Shown here in pieces: positions 16,320 through 24,959 of a stretch of DNA of 64,000 nucleotides. Within the stretch, counting starts at the first letter, position 1; each line of letters begins with the position of its first letter. The stretch lies in contig NZ_AUEK01000007.1 of NCBI RefSeq assembly GCF_000425945.1, positions 1 through 64,000 of the forward strand. Direction: 5' to 3'. Source of the stretch: Candidatus Solirubrobacter pratensis (GTDB taxonomy: Bacteria; Actinomycetota; Thermoleophilia; Solirubrobacterales; Solirubrobacteraceae). The notes beneath the pieces were generated by a model. The model saw nothing but the letters and a program-made list of their open reading frames with translations. It searched no databases and was not told the DNA's origin. The translations under genes and the position numbers were made by a program.

Positions 16320-17528
16320 ATGGCGGGCGCCTCAACCATCGGTCCGCAGATGCCGATAGCGGGTCAAGGCGGCATATCCATGACCCCTGCCAACACTCCA
16401 GATCAAGACGATCCAGCCGATCATCAGCTCATGAGCACCGCACCCGCACCGGCCGCCGTAAAGGCTCGCGTCCGCGAGGAAGCGCCGTACGCGGTCGTGG
16501 GTCGCCCGCGCAACGAAGGCCACGGCAAGCGCCTCACGGCCGCCTTCGAGGCGCTCGAGGTGTTCCCGGCGCTCGCCGAGTCGCGCAACCGGCTGCTCGC
16601 CCTGATCTCCGAGGAGCGCCCGTCGATCGCCGACGTGGTGCGCGCGATCGAGTCCGACGTCGCGCTGGTGATCTCGGTCATGCGGCTCGCCAACGGCCTG
16701 GAGTCCCCGCGCCGCGGGCAGGTCGAGTCCGTCGTCGGGTCGGTCGAGGTGCTCTCGCCGGAGGCCGTCCAGCGGCTGGCGGCGAACGCCGAGACGTTCG
16801 AGTTCTTCGAGCGGGGGAAGACGTGGGACGCCGCTCCCGAGCGCTTCCGCCTGCACGCCGTCGCCGTCCAGCGCGCGGCGGACCGCCTCGCCGCCTCCGC
16901 CGGCTACGGCCACCGCGACCGGCTGCTCGTCACGGCGCTGCTGCACGACGTCGGCAAGCTCGTGCTGATGCACGCCTACCCCGGCTATCCGAAGCAGGTC
17001 CACGGACCGGCGCGCACGCCGGAGGAACGGCTGCATTACGAGCGCCGCGAGCTGGGCGTCGATCACGCGCTGGTCGGCGGCGTGCTCGCCCGCCGCTGGA
17101 ACCTGCCGAAGGCCGTCGCGTCGGCGATCGAGCGTCACCATTCCGACGACGCCCAGGGCGACGCCGCGTTCGTCCGCCTGGCGGACATGCTCGCGCACTA
17201 CTCGCAGGGCTCGCCGGTCTCCTCGACGGAGCTCCTGCGCGCCGCGCGCAACGTCGGCTTCGGGCCGAGCGAGCTGCGCGCCGTGCTCTACGATCTTCCG
17301 TACCCGAGCAACGACCGCCCGCGGGCGGTCGAGCCGTGCCCGCTCTCGGCGCGCGAGGTGGACGTCCTCAAGCGCCTCGCACAGGGCATGGTCTACAAGC
17401 AGATCGCGCTCGAGCTGTCGCTCTCCACGAGCACGGTGCGCACGCACCTGCACAACATCTACGGCAAGCTCGGCGCCGTCGATCGCGCGCAGGCGGTCCT
17501 GCACGCGACCGAGCGCGGCTGGCTCTAA
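16320..17528 (+). CDS. HDOD/HD-domain signalling protein with LuxR-type DNA-binding domain
   Basis: 402 residues. The start ATG 16320 follows an AGGGAGGGGAA Shine-Dalgarno; an upstream in-frame ATG inside gltX is less likely. Residues about 60-300 are an HDOD-type module (FPALAESRNRLLALI, VISVMRLANG) followed by an HD core (LLHDVGKLVLMHAYPG at about 205-220, then ERHHSDDAQGD). Residues about 340-402 are a GerE/LuxR helix-turn-helix (LSAREVDVLKRLAQGM, STSTVRTHLHNIYGKLGA). The HD diad H-D is kept, so phosphodiesterase or nucleotide sensing is possible but unproven. The domain pairing suggests a one-component transcriptional regulator. Its co-transcription with gltX is unusual. Confidence 0.85.
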   Translation: MAGASTIGPQMPIAGQGGISMTPANTPDQDDPADHQLMSTAPAPAAVKARVREEAPYAVVGRPRNEGHGKRLTAAFEALEVFPALAESRNRLLALISEERPSIADVVRAIESDVALVISVMRLANGLESPRRGQVESVVGSVEVLSPEAVQRLAANAETFEFFERGKTWDAAPERFRLHAVAVQRAADRLAASAGYGHRDRLLVTALLHDVGKLVLMHAYPGYPKQVHGPARTPEERLHYERRELGVDHALVGGVLARRWNLPKAVASAIERHHSDDAQGDAAFVRLADMLAHYSQGSPVSSTELLRAARNVGFGPSELRAVLYDLPYPSNDRPRAVEPCPLSAREVDVLKRLAQGMVYKQIALELSLSTSTVRTHLHNIYGKLGAVDRAQAVLHATERGWL

Positions 17529-17549
17529 CTACCCGGAGTAGTCTCCGTC

Positions 17550-18171
17550 CCGTCCACGAACGGGGGCGCCGACGACGACGCCTCGGGCGTGATCGCGGTG
17601 GTCGAGATGGCGCGGGTGATGGCCACGCGTCACTTCGACGCGACGATCGGCATGGACGTGCAGGTGATCCACCGTCGCGACCGCTACCTGCGCGGCGGCG
17701 ACCACATCCCGTTCCTCGAGCGCGGCTACGCGGCGGCGCGCTTCACGCAGCCCGATGCGACCAACGAGCACCAGCACCAGGACGTGCGGGTCCAGGACGG
17801 CTGCAGCACGGCGATCTGCCGCAGTACGTCGACTTCGACTACATCGCCCGCGTCGCGCGCGTGAACGCGGGCGCTCGCGTCGCCGGCGCGCGCGCCCGCC
17901 GCGCCCAAGAACGCCCGCACCATCACGGCGAACCTGACCAACGACACCACGCTGCGCTGGAACGCGAGCCCGGAGCCGGACGCCGCCGGCTACGAGATCG
18001 TCTGGCGCAACACCGACGAGCCGCGCTCGGACGCACACGATCCCGGCCGGCAACGTGACCGACTACACGGCCAACGGCATGTCGAAGGACGACTTCTTCT
18101 TCGGCGTGCGCGCGATCGACCGCGACGGCCATCGCAGCCCGGTCGCGTTCCCCGTCCCAGCGAGCCGATAG
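17550..18171 (+). pseudogene. Decayed M28-family zinc peptidase
   Basis: Pieces of an M28 aminopeptidase can be read in three frames. From about 17560: a metal-site motif GADDDASGV and MARVMATRHFDATI run straight into MDVQVIHRRDRYLRGGDH and IPFLERGYAAARFTQ, skipping the stretch that normally carries the catalytic Glu-Glu pair. Near 17802 a one-base loss shifts the frame (HGDLPQYVDFDYIARV). Near 17870 one extra base shifts it back (APKNARTITANLTNDTTLRW). Near 18029 another extra base shifts it again (THTIPAGNVTDYT, GVRAIDRDGHRSPVAFP). It ends at TAG 18169-18171. The 5' half of the gene is missing. It cannot make an active peptidase. Sequencing error could explain single-base shifts but not the internal deletion. 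Confidence 0.8.
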
Positions 18172-18189
18172 GCCTGTCAGGATGCGTGC

Positions 18190-18582
18190 GTGCTCTCGAT
18201 CACCACCAAGTCGCCGTACGCGATCCGGGCACTGGCCGAGCTCGCCCGCTGCGGCGGCGCAGGCCCCGTCCCGATCGGCGAGCTCGCGCGCCGCCGCGAC
18301 GTCCCAGTCCAGTTCCTCGAGCAGCTCTTCGCCGTCCTGCGCCGCGCGGGCGTCCTGCGCTCCCAGCGCGGCGTGAAGGGCGGTTACGCCTTCGCCCGCG
18401 AGCCGGGCGAGGTCACCGTCCTAGAGGTCGTCGAGCTGCTCGACGGCCGGCTCGGCGCCGACGCCGAGGGCATCTTCGCCGAGGCCGCGGACGCCGCCCG
18501 CGCCGTCCTCGCCAAGTCCACGATCGCCGACGTGGTCGAGCGCGAGAACCAGGCGGCGGGCGCGACGATGTACTACATCTGA
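18190..18582 (+). CDS. Rrf2-family transcriptional regulator
   Basis: 130 residues from GTG 18190. The winged HTH begins LSITTKSPYAIRALAELARC, with RRRDVPVQFLEQLFAVLRRA and the wing SQRGVKGGYAFAR, all classic Rrf2. The C-terminal part (LEVVELLDGRLG onward) lacks the three-cysteine cluster of IscR/NsrR, so it should not bind an Fe-S cluster in the usual way and is closer to CymR/YwnA-type members. No target is obvious. It starts 18 bp after the peptidase pseudogene and converges on the SCO1 gene. Confidence 0.9.
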   Translation: MLSITTKSPYAIRALAELARCGGAGPVPIGELARRRDVPVQFLEQLFAVLRRAGVLRSQRGVKGGYAFAREPGEVTVLEVVELLDGRLGADAEGIFAEAADAARAVLAKSTIADVVERENQAAGATMYYI

Positions 18583-18598
18583 GCCCCGCACCCGCGAG

Positions 18599-19411
18599 CT
18601 AGCGCTGGGTGAGCAGCCGCTTCAGGTCGGCGGCGAGCGAGTCCGGCGTGAGCTGCTCGAACGGGATGCCGACGCGCTGGATACCGCGCTTGTCGATCAG
18701 CATCACGTAGGCCGAGTGCTCGAAGTCGACCCCGGCGTGATGGCGGGCGCGTCCGCGGTAGCGCAGGTCGGTCGCGTCGGGGAACGGCTCCTGCGCCGCC
18801 GGCGGCGCGGACCGCTCGGGCGGCAGGTACGGGCGGCTCTTTACGCCGCCGCTCTGGAGGCGGTCGTAGGCGACCGCGGCGTCGCGCGCCTCCTGCGGCG
18901 TCGCGTTGATCGGGACGATCCCGTAGGCACGCCAGACCGGCCGCAGCGCGGCGCGCGAGCCGACCAGGAAGTGCACCGGGCCGCCGTAGACGCCGTACTT
19001 CTTCAGGAACGCGCGCGCCCGAGCCGGGGTGTCGCCGACCGGGTCGACGCTGACGCCGTAGACGAGCACGCGGCCGGCGAGCGGGCCGAGCTTGCCGACC
19101 GCCTGGACGATGTCGGCCGCCTGCGCCGGGCAGAGGTCGCGGCAGGTCGAGTAGAGGAACGTGAGGATGACGACGTGGCCGCGTGCCTGCCCGACCGTGA
19201 TCGAGCGGCCGTCCTGGTCGTGCAGCCTGAAGTCGCGCGCCGGCTCGCGCGGCGGCGTGAACGACGCCCGCACGGTCGAGGGGTGATAGACCGTCGCCGC
19301 CAGCAGCCCGCCGAGGGCTCCGAGGATGAGGCACATCAGGATCGCCGGCGCGAGGCGGCGCAGTCGCCCATCGGCATGGGGGACGGGTTCGCTGCCGCTG
19401 GAGCGCTTCAC
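18599..19411 (-). CDS. SCO1/SenC-family copper chaperone / thioredoxin-fold protein
   Basis: 270 residues from GTG 19411. An N-terminal membrane anchor at about 17-42 (RRLAPAILMCLILGALGG) places the rest outside the cytoplasm. Copper-binding CxxxC is STCRDLC (Cys about 90 and 94), and the conserved downstream histidine is in VDFEHSAYVML (about 236). SCO proteins deliver copper to the CuA site of cytochrome c oxidase or act as thiol oxidoreductases. A long insert (PYLPPERSAPPAAQEPF) lies between the fold's halves. No oxidase genes are close. Divergent from the dienelactone hydrolase gene across 237 bp. Confidence 0.88.
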   Translation of the reverse strand: MKRSSGSEPVPHADGRLRRLAPAILMCLILGALGGLLAATVYHPSTVRASFTPPREPARDFRLHDQDGRSITVGQARGHVVILTFLYSTCRDLCPAQAADIVQAVGKLGPLAGRVLVYGVSVDPVGDTPARARAFLKKYGVYGGPVHFLVGSRAALRPVWRAYGIVPINATPQEARDAAVAYDRLQSGGVKSRPYLPPERSAPPAAQEPFPDATDLRYRGRARHHAGVDFEHSAYVMLIDKRGIQRVGIPFEQLTPDSLAADLKRLLTQR

Positions 19412-19648
19412 GGTCTGCCTGGCTCTCTTTTCCGTGGCGCGCGGATCGCCGCGGCGCCGCGGCGCGAGCCTATACCGGGCTCGGCGCGGGATTCGCGATC
19501 CGCGGTCATCCACCCGACCGTTACACAGTTTTCTGACCGCGGCGATGGTCGTTGGCCGAGCGGTCCGCATGTACTGCAGCGAGCCCCAGCCGGCGCTCAT
19601 CTCCCGCCCGCCATACTTGCGGGTGCAACAACCGGACGAGGAGACGGC

Positions 19649-20395
19649 ATGACCGGGACCACCGTTGAGATCACGACGCACGACGGCGTGGCGGACGCAT
19701 ACCTTGCGCGGCCCGACGATGATGGGCGCCATCCCGGCGTGCTGCTGCTCGTCGACGCGTTCGGGCTGCGACCGCAGATCGAGCAGATGGCCGACCGGAT
19801 CGCGGAGCATGGCTATGTCGTGCTGGCGCCGAACGTCTTCTACCGGAACGGCCGTGGCGAGCTGCTCGCCGGCGTCGACCTCAAGGACCCCGAGCAGCGC
19901 GGACCGACGATGGAGAAGGTGATGCCGCTCGTGCGGGGGTTGACGCCCGAGCTGATCGCGCGCGACGCCGAGGCGTACCTGGACGGGCTCGCGCAGGAGA
20001 GCGAGGGGCCGGCCGCGCTGACCGGGTATTGCATGGGCGGGCGCCTCGGGTGGGCGATCGCCGCCGCGCATCCCGAGCGCGTCGCCGCGGTCGGCTGCTT
20101 CCACACGGGAGGCCTCGTGACCGACGGCGACGACAGCCCGCACCTGCGCGCCGGCGAGATCGGCGCCGAGCTCTACTTCGGCCACGCCGACAACGACCGC
20201 AGCATGACCCCGGACAACATCGCCGCGCTCAACCACGCGCTCGACGAGGCCGGCGCCCGCTACCGCGCCGAGGTCTACGAGGGCGCCGCCCACGGCTACA
20301 CGATGGCCGACACGGCCGCGTACGACGAGGCGGCCGCCGAGCGGCACTACTCGGCGCTGTACTCGCTGCTGGACCGCACCGTCGCGGCCGCGTAG
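19649..20395 (+). CDS. Dienelactone hydrolase-family protein
   Basis: 248 residues from ATG 19649, with GAGGAGA just upstream. Alpha/beta-hydrolase fold with cysteine nucleophile in GYCMGGR (Cys about 128), aspartate in ADNDRSM and histidine in GAAHGYTM, the DLH triad. DLH hydrolyses dienelactone to maleylacetate in chlorocatechol breakdown, but most genomic members are general carboxyl-ester hydrolases. No aromatic-degradation genes are adjacent, so the substrate is unknown. Confidence 0.9.
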   Translation: MTGTTVEITTHDGVADAYLARPDDDGRHPGVLLLVDAFGLRPQIEQMADRIAEHGYVVLAPNVFYRNGRGELLAGVDLKDPEQRGPTMEKVMPLVRGLTPELIARDAEAYLDGLAQESEGPAALTGYCMGGRLGWAIAAAHPERVAAVGCFHTGGLVTDGDDSPHLRAGEIGAELYFGHADNDRSMTPDNIAALNHALDEAGARYRAEVYEGAAHGYTMADTAAYDEAAAERHYSALYSLLDRTVAAA

Positions 20396-20456
20396 GCCTC
20401 GCCGCACGTTCGACCGTCTCGCCCCCGAGGTACCGGGCCTCCCTGGAGGCGAGCAC

Positions 20457-21398
20457 ATGCACGCGAAGTGGGTTGTGGCAGTTGCCGCGCTCGGCGCCGC
20501 CATGCCGCCGGCGGCCGCGAGCGCGGCTCCGGGCGCTCCGGGCGCGCCGGGGGCGGTGGCGAACTGGACGCGCGGCGACAAGGAGGGCTTCGGCACCTCC
20601 ACGACGACGGCCGGGAAGACGTGGTTCACGCTCGCCGGCGGCGAGCTGAGCGAGGTCTACGCGCCCGACCTCGGGACGCCGAGCCTGCGCGACCTGCAGT
20701 TCGTCGTCTCCGACGGCGCGACGTTCACCGAGCGCGAGACCGGCGACGCCGTGCAGCGGACCGAGCTCGCCGACCCGCGCAGCCTCACCTACCGGCAGGT
20801 CGACACGGCGCGCTCCGGCCGCTGGCGCATCACGGAGACATACGTGACCGATCCCGACCGCTCGACGGTGCTCGTCGACGTGACGTTCGAGTCGCTGACC
20901 GGCCGGCCGTACCGGCTGTACGCGCTCGCGGATCCCGCGCTCTCGAACACCGGCGACGACGACCGCGGCGCGGGCATGACGGCGTGGGATGCGAAGGGCG
21001 CGAGCGCGATCGCCGCCGACCCGCCGTTCAGCCGCGCCTCCAGCAGCTACATGGGCGCGAGCGACGGCTGGACGGATCTGGAGACCGACCACCGGACCGG
21101 GCTGAAGGGGAGCCGGCATCTGACGCTGGCGCTCGCCTTCGGCGCGAGCCCGGCCACCGCCGCCACCACCGCGGCCGCCTCGCTGCGGACCGGGTTCGGC
21201 ATGCTGCCCGAGCAGGTCTGGGACGACCGCCCGCCGGCGGGCCGGACCGGGTTCGAACCCGGAACCGGCACGGGCTCCGCGACGCCGCTCGGCTGGACGC
21301 ACGCGCAGCTGATCCGCCTGGCGTGGTCGCTCGACGCCGGCCGCCCGGTCGAGCGGCCGGCGACCGTCGCCTGCCGCTACGCCGGCGCATGCGGATGA
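20457..21398 (+). CDS. GH15 glucodextranase-like protein lacking its catalytic barrel (remnant)
   Basis: 313 residues from ATG 20457 (GGAGG 7 nt upstream). Signal peptide 1-23, then the beta-sandwich N-terminal domain of bacterial GH15 glucodextranases/glucoamylases: APGAPGAVANWTRGDKEGFG, EVYAPDLGTPSLRDLQFVV, GRWRITETYVTDPDRSTVL. At about residue 235 the text jumps from AAASLRTGF to MLPEQVWDDRPPAG and SATPLGWTHAQLIRLAWS, which is the far C-terminal end of GH15 enzymes. The roughly 350-400-residue alpha/alpha barrel with the catalytic glutamates is absent, yet the frame is intact. The expected length is about 700. The product may be secreted but cannot hydrolyse glucan. It is either a recent in-frame deletion or an assembly collapse. 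Confidence 0.75.
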   Translation: MHAKWVVAVAALGAAMPPAAASAAPGAPGAPGAVANWTRGDKEGFGTSTTTAGKTWFTLAGGELSEVYAPDLGTPSLRDLQFVVSDGATFTERETGDAVQRTELADPRSLTYRQVDTARSGRWRITETYVTDPDRSTVLVDVTFESLTGRPYRLYALADPALSNTGDDDRGAGMTAWDAKGASAIAADPPFSRASSSYMGASDGWTDLETDHRTGLKGSRHLTLALAFGASPATAATTAAASLRTGFGMLPEQVWDDRPPAGRTGFEPGTGTGSATPLGWTHAQLIRLAWSLDAGRPVERPATVACRYAGACG

Positions 21399-21441
21399 CG
21401 CGCACGTCATCTCGCCGCTTTCGCTGGTAGTTGTGTGGGGG

Positions 21442-22338
21442 ATGGCGCAAGCAATCGAGGTCTCCGGACTGACGAAGCGCTTCGGGGAGGTGCTGGCGGT
21501 GAACGACCTCTCGTTCACCGTCGACGAGGGGCGGATCGTCGGGTTCCTCGGGCCGAACGGAGCGGGCAAGACCACCACGTTGCGGATGCTGCTCGGGTTG
21601 ATCAACCCGACGGAGGGAATCGCGACGATCTTCGGCACGCCGTACGGCGCGCTGGAGGACCCGGTCCATACGGTCGGGGCCGTGCTCGACGGCGGGATGC
21701 TCCACCCCGGGCGTACCGGGCGCAACCATCTGCGCGCGCTGGCGCGCGAGGCGGGCGTGTCCGACAGCCGCGTCGACGAGCTGCTGGAGCTGGTCGCGCT
21801 GACCGAGGCCCGCGACCGGCGCGCGGGCGGCTACTCGCTCGGCATGCGCCAGCGGCTCGGGCTCGCGAGCGCGCTGCTCGGCGACCCGAAGATCCTCGTG
21901 CTCGACGAGCCGGCGAACGGCCTGGATCCCCAAGGCATCCGCTGGCTGCGGGACTTCCTGCGCTCGCTCGCCCGCGAGGGGCGCGCCGTGCTGGTCTCGA
22001 GCCACGTGCTCGCCGAGGTCGCCCAGACCGCCGACGACGTCGTGGTGATCAACAAGGGCCGCTCGGTCGCGCAGGCGACGCTGACCGAGATCATCGCCCG
22101 CTCCGGCGGCGGGATGAAGGTCTCCGGTCCCGACACCGCGAGGCTGCGCGACATCCTCGTCATCGGGGGCGCCGAGGTCAGCGGCGACGGCGACCTGATC
22201 GTGCGCAACCGCAGCGGCGAGGACATCGGGCGCGTGATCGCCGAGCACCAGCTCGTCGTGTCCGAGCTCGCGCCCGTGGGATCCTCGCTGGAGGACATCT
22301 TCTTCGAGCTCACCGAGGCGACCGGAGGACCGTCATGA
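21442..22338 (+). CDS. ABC transporter ATP-binding protein
   Basis: 298 residues from ATG 21442 (GTG 21433 is an in-frame alternative). Walker A GPNGAGKTTTLRML, signature YSLGMRQRLGLAS, Walker B ILVLDEPANGLDP and switch histidine SSHVL are all intact. The DrrA/CcmA-like layout with a short C-terminal domain is typical of drug/antibiotic or lipid exporters (ABC-2 type). The stop overlaps the permease start as ATGA, so the two make one transporter. No substrate clue. Confidence 0.92.
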   Translation: MAQAIEVSGLTKRFGEVLAVNDLSFTVDEGRIVGFLGPNGAGKTTTLRMLLGLINPTEGIATIFGTPYGALEDPVHTVGAVLDGGMLHPGRTGRNHLRALAREAGVSDSRVDELLELVALTEARDRRAGGYSLGMRQRLGLASALLGDPKILVLDEPANGLDPQGIRWLRDFLRSLAREGRAVLVSSHVLAEVAQTADDVVVINKGRSVAQATLTEIIARSGGGMKVSGPDTARLRDILVIGGAEVSGDGDLIVRNRSGEDIGRVIAEHQLVVSELAPVGSSLEDIFFELTEATGGPS

Positions 22339-23081
22339 CCCGGCTGATGGCGGCGGAGATCTTCAAGCTGCGCACGACGCGGACGTTCTACGGCCTCGTC
22401 GGCGGCGCGCTCGCGCTGGTGCTGGTGATCGTGATCCTCGCCTCCGCGACGGCGGGCGCGAACGACATCTCGCTTCGCGACGTCATCTCGATCGCGGGCT
22501 TCGCGCAGGTCTTCGCGCTGCTGCTCGGGATCATCGCCATGACGAGCGAGTTCCGGCACGGGACGATCACGCCGAGCCTGCTCGTGGTGCCCGACCGCGT
22601 CAGGCTCACGCTCGCCAAGCTCGGCGCGAGCGTCTCGGCCGGCCTCGTCCTCGGGATCGTCGCCACGGGCCTGGCTGCGCTGATCGGGGCCCTGATCCTC
22701 GGCGCCCGCGACATCGAGACCGGGCTCGCCGGCTCGCAGGTGACGAAGATGGTGATCGGCGGGATCGTCGCGTGCGGCCTCTACGCCGCGCTCGGCGTCG
22801 GCGTCGGCGCGCTCGTCCGCAACCAGGTGGGCGCGATCGTCGGCTCGCTCGTCTACCTCTTCGTGCTCGAGAACCTGCTGACGATCGCCAAGCCGCTGCG
22901 CGACCCGGTCGCGAAGTACGGCTTCGGCGGCGTCGGCAACGGGCTCACCGGCACCGGCGACCCCGGCGCCGATCATCCGCCGCTCGACCAGGTCCCCGCC
23001 GGGATCCTGCTCGCCGCCTACTGCGCGATCTTCCTGATCGCCGGGATCGCGCTGCTCAAGAAGCGCGACATCACCGCGTGA
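22335..23081 (+). CDS. ABC-2 type transporter permease
   Basis: 248 residues with six hydrophobic helices (for example FYGLVGGALALVLVIVIL and GLVLGIVATGLAALIGAL). The cytosolic loop AMTSEFRHGTITPSLLV is typical of ABC-2 permeases partnered with CcmA-like ATPases. It ends in KKRDITA. Coupled to the ATPase (ATGA), and its TGA shares one base with the next ATG (TGATG), so the GNAT gene is in the same transcript. Confidence 0.88.
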   Translation: MTRLMAAEIFKLRTTRTFYGLVGGALALVLVIVILASATAGANDISLRDVISIAGFAQVFALLLGIIAMTSEFRHGTITPSLLVVPDRVRLTLAKLGASVSAGLVLGIVATGLAALIGALILGARDIETGLAGSQVTKMVIGGIVACGLYAALGVGVGALVRNQVGAIVGSLVYLFVLENLLTIAKPLRDPVAKYGFGGVGNGLTGTGDPGADHPPLDQVPAGILLAAYCAIFLIAGIALLKKRDITA

Positions 23082-23956
23082 TGCGCCCGCCGGCCGAGGC
23101 GGACGCCGAGGCCATAGCGAAGCTGGTGATCGCGCGCGACATCGCCGACATCGGCGAGCCGGACTACACGCTCGCCGACCTCAGGGACGAATGGACGGCC
23201 GCGGAGTTCGACCTCGCCACCGATGCCGTCGTGGTCGAGGAGCACAGTCGCATCCGCGGCTACGCGGCGTTGCGCGGCCACGAGGCGCTCATCGCGGTCG
23301 ACGAGGAGCGCCGGGGCGAGGGGATCGGCACCGCCCTGCGCGGGTGGGCCGAGAGCCGCGCCCGCGAGAAGGGGCTCACGACGCTGCACCAGTACGCCGG
23401 AGACCGCAACACCGCGGCGCGCGAGCACCTGACCGCGGCGGGCTACGAGCGCGAGCGCAGCTACTGGCGCATGGAGCTCGAGCTCGAAGGCGACGAGACG
23501 CCGCCGCCACCGCCCAAGGGCTACGCGCTCCGCCCGGTCGACCTGCAGGCCGACGCCGGCGACCTCTACATCGTCAACGAGGCCGCGTTCTCCGGCAATG
23601 CGGACTACGAGCCCGAGTCGAAGGCGCACTTCGGCGACGAGCACCTGCGCGGCCACAACCTGCGGCCCGAGCTCAGCATCGTGGCGACCCGCGAGCACCG
23701 GATCGCCGGGTTCGCCGTCGTGCGCGACCACGGCAACCGCGTCGCCTACGTCGACCTGCTCGCCGTCCATCCCGACCACGCCGGCCGCGGCCTCGGCAGC
23801 GCGCTGCTGCGCGGCGCCTTCGCCGGCGCCGCCCGCGCCGGCTTTCGCTCCGGGCGCCTGGGCGTCGCCTCCGACAACCCGAACGCGATCCGCCTCTACG
23901 CACGGACCGGGATGACGCAGCGGTGGCGCGTCGATTCCTACGCCCTTCATCTCTAG
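23081..23956 (+). CDS. Protein with two tandem GNAT acetyltransferase domains
   Basis: 291 residues. The first GNAT (about 1-140) has the acetyl-CoA loop ERRGEGIGTALRGWAES. The second (about 155-291) has HPDHAGRGLGSALLRGAF and DNPNAIRLYARTGM. The double-domain layout resembles mycothiol synthase MshD, but many paralogues of this layout have other substrates, and no other mycothiol gene is nearby. Translationally coupled to the ABC-2 permease, so it may modify or protect against the exported compound. Confidence 0.8.
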   Translation: MRPPAEADAEAIAKLVIARDIADIGEPDYTLADLRDEWTAAEFDLATDAVVVEEHSRIRGYAALRGHEALIAVDEERRGEGIGTALRGWAESRAREKGLTTLHQYAGDRNTAAREHLTAAGYERERSYWRMELELEGDETPPPPPKGYALRPVDLQADAGDLYIVNEAAFSGNADYEPESKAHFGDEHLRGHNLRPELSIVATREHRIAGFAVVRDHGNRVAYVDLLAVHPDHAGRGLGSALLRGAFAGAARAGFRSGRLGVASDNPNAIRLYARTGMTQRWRVDSYALHL

Positions 23957-23959
23957 GCT
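23954..23959 (+). promoter_or_regulatory. -10-like TAGGCT before cysK
   Basis: TAGGCT starts within the preceding gene's TAG stop and sits 9 nt before the cysK ATG, with no Shine-Dalgarno between. Confidence 0.45.
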
Positions 23960-23968
23960 TCTCCCTAA

Positions 23969-24919
23969 ATGGGCGACATTCCGATCAACATTGCCGACCA
24001 CGTCGGCCGGACGCCGATGGTGCAGTTCGGGCGCCTGGCTCCGGACGGCGCGCAGGTCTTCGGCAAGCTCGAGATGCAGAACCCGGGAGGCTCGGTCAAG
24101 GACCGCATCGGCGTCTCGATGATCGAGGCCGCCGAGCGCGAGGGCCGGATCGAGCCCGGCCGCACGACGATCGTCGAGGCGACCAGCGGCAACACCGGCA
24201 TCGCGCTCGCGTTCGTGTGCGCGGCCAAGGGCTACGACCTCGTGCTCACGCTGCCGCAGGGGATGAGCCGGGAGCGCGAGGGCCTGCTGCGCCTCTACGG
24301 CGCGCAGGTGCACATCACCGAGTCGCTCGGCGGGATGAACGAGGCCGTGGCGGCGGCGCAGGCGATGGCGCAGGACCGCGACGTCTTCCTGCCCGACCAG
24401 TTCTCCAACCCGGCCAACCCCGAGGCGCACCGGCGCACGACGGGGCCCGAGCTGTGGGAGGCGCTGGACGGGAGGATCGACTACCTGGTCGCCGGCGTCG
24501 GCACCGGCGGGACGATCACGGGCGCGGGCTCGTTCCTGAAGGAGCGCAACGAGGATCTGAAGGTGATCGCCGTCGAGCCCGCGACGTCGGCGGTGCTGTC
24601 CGGCGGTCGTCCAGGTCCGCACAAGATCCAGGGCATCGGCGCGGGCTTCGTCCCGCCGGTGCTGGACCGCAGACTGCTCGACGAGGTGGTCCCCATCGAC
24701 GACGAGGACGCGATCGAGACGGCGCGCCTGGCCGCCCGCCGCGAAGGCGTGCTGTGCGGCATCAGCTGCGGCGCGGCGCTGTACGCGGCGCTCCAGATCG
24801 CGCGCCGCCCGGAGGCGCGGGGCAAGCGGATCGCGGTCGTGCTGCCGGACTCCGGCGAGCGCTACGTGTCCACGCCGTTCTTCGCGCCCGAGCCCGAAAC
24901 GCAAGCCCAGGTCGCATGA
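23969..24919 (+). CDS. cysK: Cysteine synthase (O-acetylserine sulfhydrylase)
   Basis: 316 residues. PLP-dependent beta-replacement enzyme making cysteine from O-acetylserine and sulfide. The PLP lysine is in NPGGSVKDRIG (Lys about 44), the substrate loop is TSGNTGIAL, the phosphate-binding loop GVGTGGTITG, and the C-terminal SGERYVSTPFF is typical. CysK and CysM cannot be separated with certainty by eye. cysE and sulfur-transfer genes lie 2-4 kb downstream. The start ATG has no Shine-Dalgarno and fits leaderless initiation. Confidence 0.95.
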   Translation: MGDIPINIADHVGRTPMVQFGRLAPDGAQVFGKLEMQNPGGSVKDRIGVSMIEAAEREGRIEPGRTTIVEATSGNTGIALAFVCAAKGYDLVLTLPQGMSREREGLLRLYGAQVHITESLGGMNEAVAAAQAMAQDRDVFLPDQFSNPANPEAHRRTTGPELWEALDGRIDYLVAGVGTGGTITGAGSFLKERNEDLKVIAVEPATSAVLSGGRPGPHKIQGIGAGFVPPVLDRRLLDEVVPIDDEDAIETARLAARREGVLCGISCGAALYAALQIARRPEARGKRIAVVLPDSGERYVSTPFFAPEPETQAQVA

Positions 24920-24959
24920 TCGGCCCGTTGAGCCCGGCAAGGCCACGCGGAGCGGGACA

